DNA from: JADCCX01 sp031378805
GTDB lineage: Bacteria > Pseudomonadota > Alphaproteobacteria > Rhizobiales > Beijerinckiaceae
Assembly (NCBI GenBank): GCA_031378805.1
Contig: JANNEO010000114.1
Location: 1 to 64,000 of the forward strand
Length of the DNA stretch: 64,000 bases
Direction: 5' to 3'
How positions within the stretch are numbered: position 1 is the stretch's first letter; each line of letters begins with the position of its first letter. Made by a program: the position numbers and the translations under genes. Shown here in pieces: positions 15,769-24,324 of the stretch. The notes under the pieces were generated by a model. The model searched no databases and was not told the DNA's origin. It saw nothing but the letters and a program-made list of their open reading frames with translations.

Positions 15769-15957
15769 ATGCGCGACGATGACGACAAGCCAAAGAAGAA
15801 AGTGATTCACGAGGTCGGTCAGGATCTCTCGCTGCTGTCGGTGTTCGAACTCAACGAGCGGATCGACATGCTGCAGGCCGAAATCACACGTCTGGAAACT
15901 GCCTCACAGGCCAAATCAGCTGCCCGTGGTGCGGCGGATTCCTTCTTCAAGCCGTAA
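15769..15957 (+). CDS. DUF1192 family small protein
   Basis: The 62-residue protein has a charged N-terminus (MRDDDDKPKKKVIHEVGQDL) and a short coiled-coil (LNERIDMLQAEITRLETA), the DUF1192 pattern. Function is unknown. ATG 15769 is favoured over ATG 15754 because the family starts with this Asp-rich segment. The exporter gene follows after 2 bases. Confidence 0.85.
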   Translation: MRDDDDKPKKKVIHEVGQDLSLLSVFELNERIDMLQAEITRLETASQAKSAARGAADSFFKP

Positions 15958-15959
15958 GC

Positions 15960-16742
15960 ATGTTCTCGGCCTTCACACCCCTTACCGAACCCTGGTTCTA
16001 TGCCTTTGCATTGCCTGCCGTCATTATCATGGCGATGGGCAAGGGCGGCTTCGGCGGCAGCCTCGCCGTGATTGCCATGCCGCTCATGGCGCTGAGTGGG
16101 CCGACCTTGCAGGCCGCCGCCATCATGTTCCCGATCCTGCTGGTGATGGATGCGATCTCGGTGTGGTCCTGGCGCCGGACCTGGAGTCGCCAGAACGTGT
16201 GGATCATGTTGCCGGGAGGAGTGATCGGGACGATTCTGGGCTATCTGACAGCAACATCCGTCTCCGATGCGGGCATTCGGCTGATGTTGGGTGTCATGTC
16301 GCTCGCCTTCTGTCTCCAAGCCTGGCTTCAGCGGGGCCGCGATACCCCGCCGCGTGTGCCAGACATCGTGCGGGGCACATTGTGGAGCACTGTCGCGGGG
16401 TTCACGAGCCTGATCAGCCATGTGGGTGGCCCGCCGCTTTCGTTCTACCTGCTGCCGCAGAAGCTGACGAAGGAGGTGCTGACGGGCACATTCGTGATCT
16501 ATTTCGCCATGATCAACCTGATCAAGATCGCGCCGCTGACGGCTCTTGGACTGTTCACGGCGGAGAACCTGTCGACCTCGCTTGTCCTGACGCCAGCTGC
16601 CGTGCTGGCCACGCTGTTTGGCATCTGGCTGTTGCGCAGAATTTCGACCGAACTGTTTTATCGCATCCTCTACGGCCTGCTTTTCCTCGTGGCGCTCAAG
16701 CTGACCTATGATGGGATGGTTGGCCTGGCTGGTCGATCCTAG
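15960..16742 (+). CDS. Sulfite exporter TauE/SafE family protein
   Basis: The 260-residue integral membrane protein has about eight hydrophobic segments and the two family signatures: MAMGKGGFGGSLAVIAMPLMAL near the N-terminus and the second-half copy AGFTSLISHVGGPPLSFYLLP. The family exports sulfite or sulfonate-related anions; the substrate is not shown here. It is convergent with truA and overlaps its stop by 4 bp. Confidence 0.9.
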   Translation: MFSAFTPLTEPWFYAFALPAVIIMAMGKGGFGGSLAVIAMPLMALSGPTLQAAAIMFPILLVMDAISVWSWRRTWSRQNVWIMLPGGVIGTILGYLTATSVSDAGIRLMLGVMSLAFCLQAWLQRGRDTPPRVPDIVRGTLWSTVAGFTSLISHVGGPPLSFYLLPQKLTKEVLTGTFVIYFAMINLIKIAPLTALGLFTAENLSTSLVLTPAAVLATLFGIWLLRRISTELFYRILYGLLFLVALKLTYDGMVGLAGRS

Positions 16743-17485
16743 CCATAATCCACGCCGACGAAATACAATCCCCAGGCAGGGGCCTGGGGGCCTGAGCGCT
16801 GCGTGTCCCGTGCGTCGAGAGCGGCCTGCAAATCATCGGCGGTCCAGCGGCCAGCGCCGCAGAGCTCGAGCGAACCCACCATGCGGCGAACCTGGTTGTG
16901 CAGGAACGACCGGGCGGAGGTGCGGATCTCAATCACCTCGCCCGTGCGGCTCACGGTGAGCGCTTCAAGTGTCTTTTCAGGACTCTTCGCCTGACAGCCC
17001 GATGCCCGGAAGGTCGAGAAATCATGATGGCCGAGCAACCGCTGCGCCGCTTCATGCATGGCCTCGGCATCCAGCAGGCGAGGCACATGCCAGGCGCGGC
17101 GGTACGCGATGGGCGACGGCTGACGGCGGTTGATGATGCGGTAGAGATAGTGTCGTCGCTTGGCACTGAGGCGCGCATTGAAACCTTCTGGAGCTTTCTC
17201 CGCCGCAAGGATGCTGATGCGCTCGTCGCGCTTGGCGAGAGTGGAATTCAGCCCGTCGCGCAGATTGTCCAGACGCCAATCCTTGGTCAGGTCCGCATGG
17301 GCGACCTGCGCCAGGGCGTGGACCCCGGCATCCGTCCGTCCTGCGACCATCAGGCGAATGTGCTCTCCCGTCATGTCGGCAATGGCGGCCTCGAGCGCGT
17401 TCTGGACCCCGCCGCCGCCTTCCTGTGCCTGCCAGCCGAGATAGGGCGTACCGTCGTATTCGATGGTGAGCTTGAAGCGGGGCAC
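16739..17485 (-). CDS. truA: tRNA pseudouridine(38-40) synthase TruA
   Basis: The 248-residue protein has the TruA N-terminus IEYDGTPYLGWQAQ, the catalytic aspartate in AGRTDAGVHALAQVAH, and the C-terminal FLHNQVRRMVGSL. It isomerises uridines 38-40 in the tRNA anticodon arm. Length fits the family. Confidence 0.97.
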   Translation of the reverse strand: MPRFKLTIEYDGTPYLGWQAQEGGGGVQNALEAAIADMTGEHIRLMVAGRTDAGVHALAQVAHADLTKDWRLDNLRDGLNSTLAKRDERISILAAEKAPEGFNARLSAKRRHYLYRIINRRQPSPIAYRRAWHVPRLLDAEAMHEAAQRLLGHHDFSTFRASGCQAKSPEKTLEALTVSRTGEVIEIRTSARSFLHNQVRRMVGSLELCGAGRWTADDLQAALDARDTQRSGPQAPAWGLYFVGVDYG

Positions 17486-17536
17486 GGCGAAGACCTGATG
17501 ATTGATGCCCTTCCCTAGTGGAAAGATATCAGGACG

Positions 17537-17755
17537 TCACCACCGCCATTTCGGCCCGCCCCGCTTGGCCCAGCCGCGCTTGCGACCGCGCCCCCAACCG
17601 AAGGGTCGCCCACGACCGCCCCGACCTTTGCCCCTGCCACCCCGGGCTTCGGCGTCGCTGGTGGTCGCCAGAACGACAGCTGACCCTGCAAGTGCCGCGA
17701 ATATCATCGCGAAGGCCTTGCGGCGCGACGGCATCGGTTCATCCTGATTGTCCAT
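17537..17755 (-). CDS. Small secreted Arg/Gly/Trp-rich protein
   Basis: The 72-residue protein has an n-region MPSRRKAFAM, a hydrophobic stretch (IFAALAGSAVVLATTS) and a likely cleavage after DAEA. The mature part would be 35 residues with 14 Arg/Lys, no acidic residue and four Trp. A GAGGG site lies 8 bases before ATG 17755, which supports translation. I do not recognise the family; composition alone suggests a nucleic-acid-binding or membrane-active peptide. Confidence 0.65.
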   Translation of the reverse strand: MDNQDEPMPSRRKAFAMIFAALAGSAVVLATTSDAEARGGRGKGRGGRGRPFGWGRGRKRGWAKRGGPKWRW

Positions 17756-17836
17756 TGTGTTGGCCCTCGTTTATGGAAACAACGTCTGCCTGAAAACAAA
17801 GTTCCATGCGACGAGCACATCGATCAGCATACGGTT

Positions 17837-18025
17837 TCATGCATAGGCGCGGCGCTTCGCCCAGTTCTTCCGAGGTTGAGGCCTGGGCCGACGCAGAGGC
17901 TTGCCGGTCGAAAGCGCCAGGGGTGCGCCGCGGAACCCTGCAATCAGCGGGGGCGCGAAGCACAGAAGGCGGCCATGGTCGTCAAAAGCGGCGGATTTGA
18001 TTCCCTGGAGGGCGGACATCGGCAT
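17837..18025 (-). CDS. Hypothetical small protein
   Basis: A 62-residue frame starting at ATG 18025 has a good GGGAG site 7 bases upstream. It encodes a neutral N-terminal half (MSALQGIKSAAFDDHGRL) and a basic tail (RRPRPQPRKNWAKRRAYA). I do not recognise it. The frame is open upstream to 18133, but the ribosome binding site favours 18025. It may not be expressed. Confidence 0.4.
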   Translation of the reverse strand: MPMSALQGIKSAAFDDHGRLLCFAPPLIAGFRGAPLALSTGKPLRRPRPQPRKNWAKRRAYA

Positions 18026-18162
18026 TTCTTTCTCTCCCGGCTGAGCTTTCCCCCAGCTGTTGATTGAAAAACTAGCCGATCCGTCCTGTACGCCGACTGG
18101 CGGCAACCTTACATTTCCGTCATATTCGTTCATCCCTGAACAATGCCGGAGAGACGAACCGC

Positions 18163-18585
18163 GTGCCAGAAAAACCGCTTGTTAACCTTGCCGGGCAGAA
18201 AGCGCCCGATCTGGCAACCTTCGAAACGCTGGCGGCAGATGCCTTCGAACGGCTGCCGGAGGCTTTCCGCAAGCTCTGCGACGGGGTGATCATCAAGGTC
18301 GAGGATTTTCCGGACGACGAGACGCTGCAAGACATGGAGTGCGAGACGCCTTTCGACCTGCTTGGCCTGTTCCGGGGCATCGGCATGGCACAGGAAGGAG
18401 CCGCAGCGGAAACAGGCCGCTTCCCCAACATGATCTGGCTCTACCGCCGTCCTCTCCTCGATTACTGGGCCGAGCACGACGAGACGCTGGGCCATCTGGT
18501 GACACATGTGCTGGTCCACGAGATCGGCCATCATTTCGGCCTGAGCGATGCAGACATGGAAGCAATCGAAGCGGCGGCAGGTTAG
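18163..18585 (+). CDS. Metallopeptidase family protein (zincin, PF06262-like)
   Basis: The 140-residue protein ends with the zinc-binding motif HEIGHHFGLSDADME (HExxH) and has the family's upstream VEDFPDDETL and WLYRRPLLDYW segments. Members are small cytoplasmic zincins of unknown substrate. The start is GTG 18163, with GGAGAG nine bases upstream. It is convergent with the next gene, overlapping 4 bp. Confidence 0.88.
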   Translation: MPEKPLVNLAGQKAPDLATFETLAADAFERLPEAFRKLCDGVIIKVEDFPDDETLQDMECETPFDLLGLFRGIGMAQEGAAAETGRFPNMIWLYRRPLLDYWAEHDETLGHLVTHVLVHEIGHHFGLSDADMEAIEAAAG

Positions 18586-19178
18586 GCCGTTGCCTGCAGC
18601 CCGCGCACCAGTTCTTCCACCCTGCGCACATCCGTGATGACGCCGAGTTCCGTTTTCTTGCTGATGCGGTCGCCATCTGAATCTTTTTCGAAGCCCTGCA
18701 AAACGATCAAGGTGCCGCGCCCGTCCGGGCCTTCCTTGCGGCTCAGCCCGCTGATCTCGCCGGGCAGAATCGAGGTGATCGTGATTTTACGGCTGCCTTC
18801 CAGCACGGCCAGCCGCTTGCCCGTCAGCACATAGAGCGTCTTGGTGCCCCGCTTCAGGGTCCACAGTGGAGCCAGCAGCATGGCAAATCCGACGAGAACG
18901 AAGGGCACGCCCCACAACGCGAAGGCCCACATCGCCAAGGATGGCGCACCCTTTGGAGCGCCGATATCGGCCCCCGTGTAGCCTTCATAGAGCGCTGCGG
19001 CTGGAATGCTGATCCAGAAAAGCGAAAACGCCGTCCAGGGAACGGCGAACAGCCAGATACCAAACGAGATGAAGACAGCGATCTTTACATCAGGACGCGC
19101 GGCCCACACCAATTTCTCGCCGATAAACTCGCGCTCGGCGAAGGCTTTCAATTCAGGGGGGATCGCAGCATCGAACAT
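18582..19178 (-). CDS. Membrane protein with PH-like C-terminal domain
   Basis: The 198-residue protein has two pairs of hydrophobic segments (about residues 33-60 and 80-110), then a soluble part with a bacterial PH-like pattern: TKTLYVLTGKRLAVLEGSRKITITSI. I recognise the general PH-type membrane layout but not a specific family. It has no clear functional partner nearby. Confidence 0.65.
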   Translation of the reverse strand: MFDAAIPPELKAFAEREFIGEKLVWAARPDVKIAVFISFGIWLFAVPWTAFSLFWISIPAAALYEGYTGADIGAPKGAPSLAMWAFALWGVPFVLVGFAMLLAPLWTLKRGTKTLYVLTGKRLAVLEGSRKITITSILPGEISGLSRKEGPDGRGTLIVLQGFEKDSDGDRISKKTELGVITDVRRVEELVRGLQATA

Positions 19179-19289
19179 GGGGTGATCATGCCATGCAAAT
19201 CTTCAAATTCCGCAAAAGGACATGGTGAATCTGTTGCGCTGCCAGCACGATGCGCTATCAAGACGACAATCCGGCCATCGGGAACCGCC

Positions 19290-19892
19290 ATGCAGCCCTT
19301 CAACAAGCTCACCTCCGTTGCCGCACCGCTCAAGGTGGTCAATGTCGACACCGACATGATCATCCCCAAGCAGTATCTGAAGACGATCAAGCGCACCGGC
19401 CTGGGTTCGGCGCTGTTCTCGGAGATGCGCTATGACGACAAGGGCAAGGAAAACGCGGATTTCGTGCTCAACAAGCCGGCCTATCGGCAGGCCAACATCA
19501 TGGTGGCGGGCGACAATTTCGGCTGTGGCTCCTCGCGCGAGCATGCACCCTGGGCGCTGCTGGATTTCGGCATCCGCTGCGTGATCTCGACGTCCTTTGC
19601 CGATATCTTCTACAATAACTGCTTCAAGAACGGCATTTTGCCCATCGTGGTGACGTCGGAGGAGCTGGACAAGCTGTTCGAGGATGCGGATCGCGGTGCC
19701 AACGCCACACTTTCCGTCGATCTTGAGGCACAGACCATCCAGGGTCCGGATGGCGGCACGATCACATTCGAGATCGACCCCTTCCGCAAGCATTGCCTGC
19801 TCAACGGCCTCGATGACATCGGCCTGACCATGCAGAAGAACAAGAAGCTTGACGCCTTCGAGAAAAAGCTGGCGCGGCGCGCCTGGGCCTAG
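19290..19892 (+). CDS. leuD: 3-isopropylmalate dehydratase small subunit
   Basis: The 200-residue protein carries the aconitase swivel domain: NVDTDMIIPKQYLKTIKRTGLG near the start and the conserved GDNFGCGSSREHAPWAL. With LeuC it isomerises isopropylmalate in leucine synthesis. ATG 19290 matches the family's MxxFxxLTSVAAPL start; the frame is open 108 bases upstream but that part looks unrelated. leuC is not in the window. Confidence 0.96.
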   Translation: MQPFNKLTSVAAPLKVVNVDTDMIIPKQYLKTIKRTGLGSALFSEMRYDDKGKENADFVLNKPAYRQANIMVAGDNFGCGSSREHAPWALLDFGIRCVISTSFADIFYNNCFKNGILPIVVTSEELDKLFEDADRGANATLSVDLEAQTIQGPDGGTITFEIDPFRKHCLLNGLDDIGLTMQKNKKLDAFEKKLARRAWA

Positions 19893-19919
19893 GGAGTGTT
19901 GACTAACTGGGCCTGACGC

Positions 19920-20510
19920 TCAATCCAGCCGCGGCACATGCGGCGCGGCGCCCTTGGGCAATAGGCCTCCCCGTCGCGGATCATCCATGATCTCGAAGCC
20001 CTGGGCGAAGATTGCAAAGCCCTGCTTCTGGTAGAACGAGATGGCCCTGGGGTGATCGAAATTGCAGGTGTGCAGCCACAGGCGCGACTGCCCGGCCTCA
20101 CGGGTGATGCGGATTGTCTCGGCCATCAGCCAGCCGCCCGCACCCTTGCCGGTATAAGCGGGAGCCAGGCCAAAATAGACGATCTCGATCCCCTCACGGG
20201 CGATCTCAAGATCGAGCATTCCGATGGCCTTGCCACCGTCGTAAGCCCCGAAACTGAGCACCTTGGCATCGGCGAGGTAGGCCTCCATCTCGGCCTTGCC
20301 CTTCATCAGCAGGCCGCTCCACAACCATGGCTCGCCAATCTCGCGGTAGAGCTTGCGGTGAAGCGTCGCATCCGCCTGACCGAGCTGTCGCAGGGAATAG
20401 CCTTCGGGGGTCGGTTCGACATGTCGTGACAGATCGGTCAGTTCCATCCAGGTCACGGCATTCGCCATTTTGCCCGGCGGCAACTGGTAATACCCATTCG
20501 GCAATTGCAT
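19920..20510 (-). CDS. GNAT family N-acetyltransferase
   Basis: The 196-residue protein has a GNAT domain with the acetyl-CoA loop LAPAYTGKGAGGWLMAE and the C-terminal HPRAISFYQKQGF motif. The N-terminal half has GEPWLWSGLLMKGKAEMEAYL, as in GNATs of the YhhY/streptothricin-like group, so substrate is open. ATG 20510 is chosen; the frame extends upstream into the Mrp gene, which is unlikely. It lies 10 bases after mrp and is probably co-transcribed. Confidence 0.85.
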   Translation of the reverse strand: MQLPNGYYQLPPGKMANAVTWMELTDLSRHVEPTPEGYSLRQLGQADATLHRKLYREIGEPWLWSGLLMKGKAEMEAYLADAKVLSFGAYDGGKAIGMLDLEIAREGIEIVYFGLAPAYTGKGAGGWLMAETIRITREAGQSRLWLHTCNFDHPRAISFYQKQGFAIFAQGFEIMDDPRRGGLLPKGAAPHVPRLD

Positions 20511-20520
20511 GATCGCGCCC

Positions 20521-21633
20521 CTATTCGATGACAATGCGCGGCGGTGCGCGCCGCACCGTGCCTGCCTCCAGCCGTTGCCAGAGGCTGGCCGCGATGGCGC
20601 GATAGACCTTGGAGTGGCCGCTATCGGGTGCGGTGACAACCACCGGAGTGCCGCCATCGGCATTCTCGCGGATGTCCATGTGCAGGGGAATCTCGCCCAG
20701 GAATGGCACGCCGATGCGGGTTGCCTCGTCGCGTGCGCCGCCATGACCGAAGATGTTGGAGCGGGTTCCGCAGTCCGGACAGAGAAAATAGCTCATGTTC
20801 TCGATGATGCCGAGGATCGGCACATTGACCTTCTGGAACATGGCGACACCACGCCGCGCATCGATCAGCGCCAGATCCTGCGGCGTCGAGACGATGACCG
20901 CACCGGCCAGTGGCACGGACTGGCTCATGGTCAGCTGCGCGTCGCCCGTGCCAGGCGGCATGTCGACCACGAGCACGTCAAGATCACCCCAGTCCACCTC
21001 CCGCAGCATCTGGTTCAGCGCGGAAATCACCATCGGGCCACGCCAGATCATGGCGGTGTCCTCTTCCACCAGGAAGCCGATGGACATCACCTTGCAGCCA
21101 TGGCCCTCCATCGGCATCAATGTGCGGCCCGTCTTGATCCTGGGCCGTCCCCGGATACCGAAGAGCCGGGGCATGGAGGGGCCGTAGATATCGGCATCCA
21201 GCACACCGACACGCAGGCCCGCCGCCACAAATCCCAGCGCCAGGTTGCAGGCGGTCGTCGACTTGCCAACGCCACCCTTGCCGGACGCCACAGCGATAAT
21301 ATGCCTGACACCGGGCGGACCCGACAGGGTGGTGGCCGCCTGCGCACGGGGGCCTGGCTGGGGTGCAGCAGGCTGAGCGCTGGACTTGGGCTTCTCCGCC
21401 GTGAGCGTCACCATGGCCCCAGCAGCGCCGGGCAACGCCTTGACGATGTCTTCGGCCTGCTTGCGCAGGGACTCGGCCGTCTGGGCGCGGTCGGGATTGA
21501 CGGCAATGGAGAAATAGACCTTGCCCTGGTGGATGACGATTTCTGACAGGGCCCCGCTGGTGGGAAGCGGAGCGGACCCATCCGGCCCGCGCAATTCCGC
21601 CAAGGCGGCGATGACAGTCTCACGCGAGATCAT
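20521..21633 (-). CDS. Mrp/ApbC family iron-sulphur cluster carrier ATPase
   Basis: The 370-residue protein has an N-terminal MIP18/DUF59-like domain (first 90 residues), a Pro/Ala-rich linker, and a P-loop domain with ASGKGGVGKSTTACN. The cluster-binding cysteines lie in YFLCPDCGTRS. Such proteins load or carry Fe-S clusters for apoproteins. Length and domain order match the family. Confidence 0.95.
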   Translation of the reverse strand: MISRETVIAALAELRGPDGSAPLPTSGALSEIVIHQGKVYFSIAVNPDRAQTAESLRKQAEDIVKALPGAAGAMVTLTAEKPKSSAQPAAPQPGPRAQAATTLSGPPGVRHIIAVASGKGGVGKSTTACNLALGFVAAGLRVGVLDADIYGPSMPRLFGIRGRPRIKTGRTLMPMEGHGCKVMSIGFLVEEDTAMIWRGPMVISALNQMLREVDWGDLDVLVVDMPPGTGDAQLTMSQSVPLAGAVIVSTPQDLALIDARRGVAMFQKVNVPILGIIENMSYFLCPDCGTRSNIFGHGGARDEATRIGVPFLGEIPLHMDIRENADGGTPVVVTAPDSGHSKVYRAIAASLWQRLEAGTVRRAPPRIVIE

Positions 21634-21702
21634 TGTGGTCCTTTGCCGGTGCCCTGGGATCGTGACGACAATCCCATAGAGGCTGGCACCAGCCGGTCAA
21701 TC

Positions 21703-22830
21703 TCAGATCGCTGAACCCAGGTTCAGGTATTGCACGGTTTCCCCCTTGCGGCGAAAACGGGAACCCTCCGGCACGAAAATTGCCGCCTGGGCCTGCGCGA
21801 GTTCTGCCGGGCCGATCAGACCCGTGACGATCGGCATCAGGCGCCCTCCTTCAAACCGGCAAAACACAAGACTGCCTTGCGCAGCGGTGCCCGGCAGGCC
21901 TTCCGCAAGCTTGCCCTTCTTGAAGTAATTGCCAAGTGGCGGACGTCCGAAGACCCTGCGGGCGAAAGGCGACGAAAACAGGATGTTCACGGCCACCATA
22001 TCCACCAAACGGCCTGGGGACGCAAAAACCGGGCGCCCGCCCACAAAGCCAAAGCCGAAGCTGGCTCCGGGGTTCACGCGAACGCCGTGAAAGACCACCT
22101 CGCCAATCTCAGCCATGGTCAGCAACGTTGAATCGCCGGGGCCAACGCCAGTTCCACCGATCGTGCAGATCGCATCCGCCGAACTCTCGAGCAGGGCGCG
22201 GGCAAAATCTGATCGCTCTCCTGCCGTGAACTGGATGGCTCCGATCTCCGAACCCGACGTGCGGATTGCGGTTGCCACCATCCGCACGAGCTGATCGTTT
22301 GGCCGTTCCTCGCCAGCCGAATTGAAGATGATATCGATGACAGGCCGTCGGATCATCACGTCGAGAACGCCGCACACCGCGGCGGACAACGCTGCGGCAA
22401 GGGTCAAGCGCTGACCTTCCTCGACAAGAACCGCACCATCCATCACACGGGAGTGTGGCTCCTTGACACCGTCGCCAAGGGCAATAGCCTTGCGGATATA
22501 ACTGCCTTTTGCGCGTTGCGAAATCGCATCAATCGGTGCCACTGCATCATAGCCTTCAGGCAGCGGTCGGCAACTGTCGACAAGCGACGGATCAGTGAGG
22601 AGCAGCCGTGGTTTCCGGGTGGACGCACCGACTGTCTCGCTGGACACGACAGCCCAGCCATCCTTGCCGGAAAGCGCGTTTGCCGGCAGCGATCGCCTGA
22701 CAACAACGTTCTCTGCCAGTCGCTGCCCGATGGCTTCGTAGAGCGCCACCCGCTTTGGTTTGACTGCAGCACATCGCTCAAAAGCCGCTATGGCCTCCGC
22801 TACGCTGATGTCCGTTTTCAATGTCTGCAT
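21703..22830 (-). CDS. Molybdopterin-binding, MoeA-like protein
   Basis: The 375-residue protein follows the MoeA layout: an N-terminal VAEAIAAFERCAAV segment, the central DADAICTIGGTGVGPGDSTL-type phosphate loop, and FHGVRVNPGASFGFG near residue 240. It is divergent from housekeeping MoeA and shorter. MoeA inserts molybdenum into molybdopterin. The next gene on the same strand encodes CoxG, so the pair may serve a molybdenum hydroxylase located elsewhere. Confidence 0.8.
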   Translation of the reverse strand: MQTLKTDISVAEAIAAFERCAAVKPKRVALYEAIGQRLAENVVVRRSLPANALSGKDGWAVVSSETVGASTRKPRLLLTDPSLVDSCRPLPEGYDAVAPIDAISQRAKGSYIRKAIALGDGVKEPHSRVMDGAVLVEEGQRLTLAAALSAAVCGVLDVMIRRPVIDIIFNSAGEERPNDQLVRMVATAIRTSGSEIGAIQFTAGERSDFARALLESSADAICTIGGTGVGPGDSTLLTMAEIGEVVFHGVRVNPGASFGFGFVGGRPVFASPGRLVDMVAVNILFSSPFARRVFGRPPLGNYFKKGKLAEGLPGTAAQGSLVFCRFEGGRLMPIVTGLIGPAELAQAQAAIFVPEGSRFRRKGETVQYLNLGSAI

Positions 22831-22858
22831 GGCGCCCCTCCAGCGAGGCGGCTAAGAC

Positions 22859-22871
22859 CATCTTTAAGATG
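22859..22871. promoter_or_regulatory. Palindrome upstream of the MoeA-like gene
   Basis: CATCTT-T-AAGATG is a perfect 6-bp inverted repeat with a one-base centre, 29 bases before the MoeA-like start codon, in an AT-rich stretch that also holds TATTATATATGAAC. It is a candidate operator or promoter element. Confidence 0.4.
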
Positions 22872-22939
22872 TATTATATATGAACGGTATGTGCAGGGTA
22901 TCTTAATCAGCACCGTTATTGGCGACGGCAAGACAGCCC

Positions 22940-23416
22940 TCAAACCGGGTCTGTCCCTGTGACTTGTTTTGTTCCAGACACTTGTTCTACGAAGCTCGTG
23001 AAGAACTGGTCCGCCATGCGCTTGGCGACGCCATCGACCAGGCGCGCACCGAGTTGCGCGATCTTGCCGCCGACCTGGGCCTCGACCGCATAGGTCATGC
23101 GCGTTCCCCCTTCGATCGCAACGAGGTCCACCTTTGCCGCTCCCTTGGCAAAACCGGCGATACCGCCCTGTCCTTCGCCGGAAATGGTGTAGCCATGTGG
23201 CGGATTGATGTCGGACAGTTCGACCCGGCCCTTGAAGCGAGCAGAAACCGGGCCGATCTTGATCTTGGCTACCGCCTGCAACTCATGGTCGGAAAGCTTC
23301 TCGAGGCTTTCGCAACCGGGAATGCAAGCCTTCAACACCTCGGGATCATTGAGCTTTTCCCAGACCAGCTGTTGTGGCGCAGAAAGATCGACCTCACCCG
23401 TCATCGTCAGCGCCAT
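22940..23416 (-). CDS. CoxG family SRPBCC protein
   Basis: The 158-residue protein has the CoxG pattern MTGEVDLSAPQQLVWEKL, then LNDPEVLKACIPGCESLE, ending with RMADQFFTSFVEQ. CoxG (carbon monoxide dehydrogenase subunit G) proteins are membrane-recruiting or assembly factors for molybdenum hydroxylases. ATG 23416 has a GAGGAGA site. No coxSML genes are present here. The last residues (VSGTKQVTGTDPV) form an imperfect 6-residue duplication. Confidence 0.88.
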   Translation of the reverse strand: MALTMTGEVDLSAPQQLVWEKLNDPEVLKACIPGCESLEKLSDHELQAVAKIKIGPVSARFKGRVELSDINPPHGYTISGEGQGGIAGFAKGAAKVDLVAIEGGTRMTYAVEAQVGGKIAQLGARLVDGVAKRMADQFFTSFVEQVSGTKQVTGTDPV

Positions 23417-23447
23417 GGCCTGTCTCCTCAATCTCAACAGACCCTAG

Positions 23448-24227
23448 TCAAACACTGGAAATCTGGCCGCCGTCAACCCGCAGGACCGAGCCTGTGGTGA
23501 AGGCGGCTTCGGTGCTCGCCAGGAACAGTGCGGCGGCGGCAAATTCCTGCGGCGTGCCATAGCGACCAGCGGGGATGCGGCCCATGGCCTCGGCCCGCAC
23601 CTGATCCTGCGTCTTGCCCATGCGGCTGGCCGCGCCCTTGTCGATCTGGTCGACGCGGTCGGTCTGGATGCGGCCCGGCGCGATGGCGTTGACCGTGACG
23701 CCATGCTTTGCCACCTCGTTGGCGACGCTCTTGCCCCAGCCGATGATGGCGGGGCGGATGGCGTTCGACATGCCGAGGTTGGGAATCGGCTGAATGACAC
23801 CGGACGAGACGACCGAGAGCACACGCCCGAACTTGCGCTCGATCATGCCCGGAAGCGTCCGATCCGCCATGCGCACGAGGCCCACAAACATCGTGTTCCA
23901 GTGCTGCTGCCACAGCTCGGACGAGACACCCATGGCCGAACCGGGCGGAGGACCGCCGCTGTTGAGCACCAGGATATCGATGCCGCCGCCCAAGGCCAGT
24001 TCCACACCGGCATGGACAGCATCGACCTGGCCGAGATCGCCCGTGTCGAGTGCGAAACCGACGCTTCCGCCCCCAAGGCTGGCCGCCGCATCGCCCGCAT
24101 CCTCCGGCTTGCGCCCGGTGATGGCGACGGACGCACCCGCATCGACAAATGCCTTGGCGATGCCATAGCCGATGCCGCGCGTACCACCCATCACCATGGC
24201 CCGACGGCCATCCAATCGAAATGTCAT
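23448..24227 (-). CDS. SDR family oxidoreductase
   Basis: The 259-residue protein has the NAD(P)-binding motif GGTRGIGYGIAKAF, the NSGGPPPG segment in place of the usual NNAG, and ends with GSVLRVDGGQISSV. The usual catalytic YxxxK is not obvious: the corresponding region reads MSNAIRPAIIGWGKSVANE, so the tyrosine seems absent, as in some SDRs with an altered active site. ATG 24227 follows a GGGAG site. It is 31 bases upstream of coxG on the same strand. Confidence 0.8.
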   Translation of the reverse strand: MTFRLDGRRAMVMGGTRGIGYGIAKAFVDAGASVAITGRKPEDAGDAAASLGGGSVGFALDTGDLGQVDAVHAGVELALGGGIDILVLNSGGPPPGSAMGVSSELWQQHWNTMFVGLVRMADRTLPGMIERKFGRVLSVVSSGVIQPIPNLGMSNAIRPAIIGWGKSVANEVAKHGVTVNAIAPGRIQTDRVDQIDKGAASRMGKTQDQVRAEAMGRIPAGRYGTPQEFAAAALFLASTEAAFTTGSVLRVDGGQISSV

Positions 24228-24324
24228 CCTGCGATACTCCCGTTGTTCCGGACCTGACCGGAGGCTTTTCAAACCCGGGGATTCATTGACACAGCGCGTC
24301 GCAAAGGGCTAGCCGGAAGCCCTC

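Noticed and set aside
22932..22955. Hairpin GACAG-CCC...GGG-CTGTC at the coxG stop
   Set aside because: It has a bulge and no T-run in the minus-strand direction, so I do not call it a terminator.
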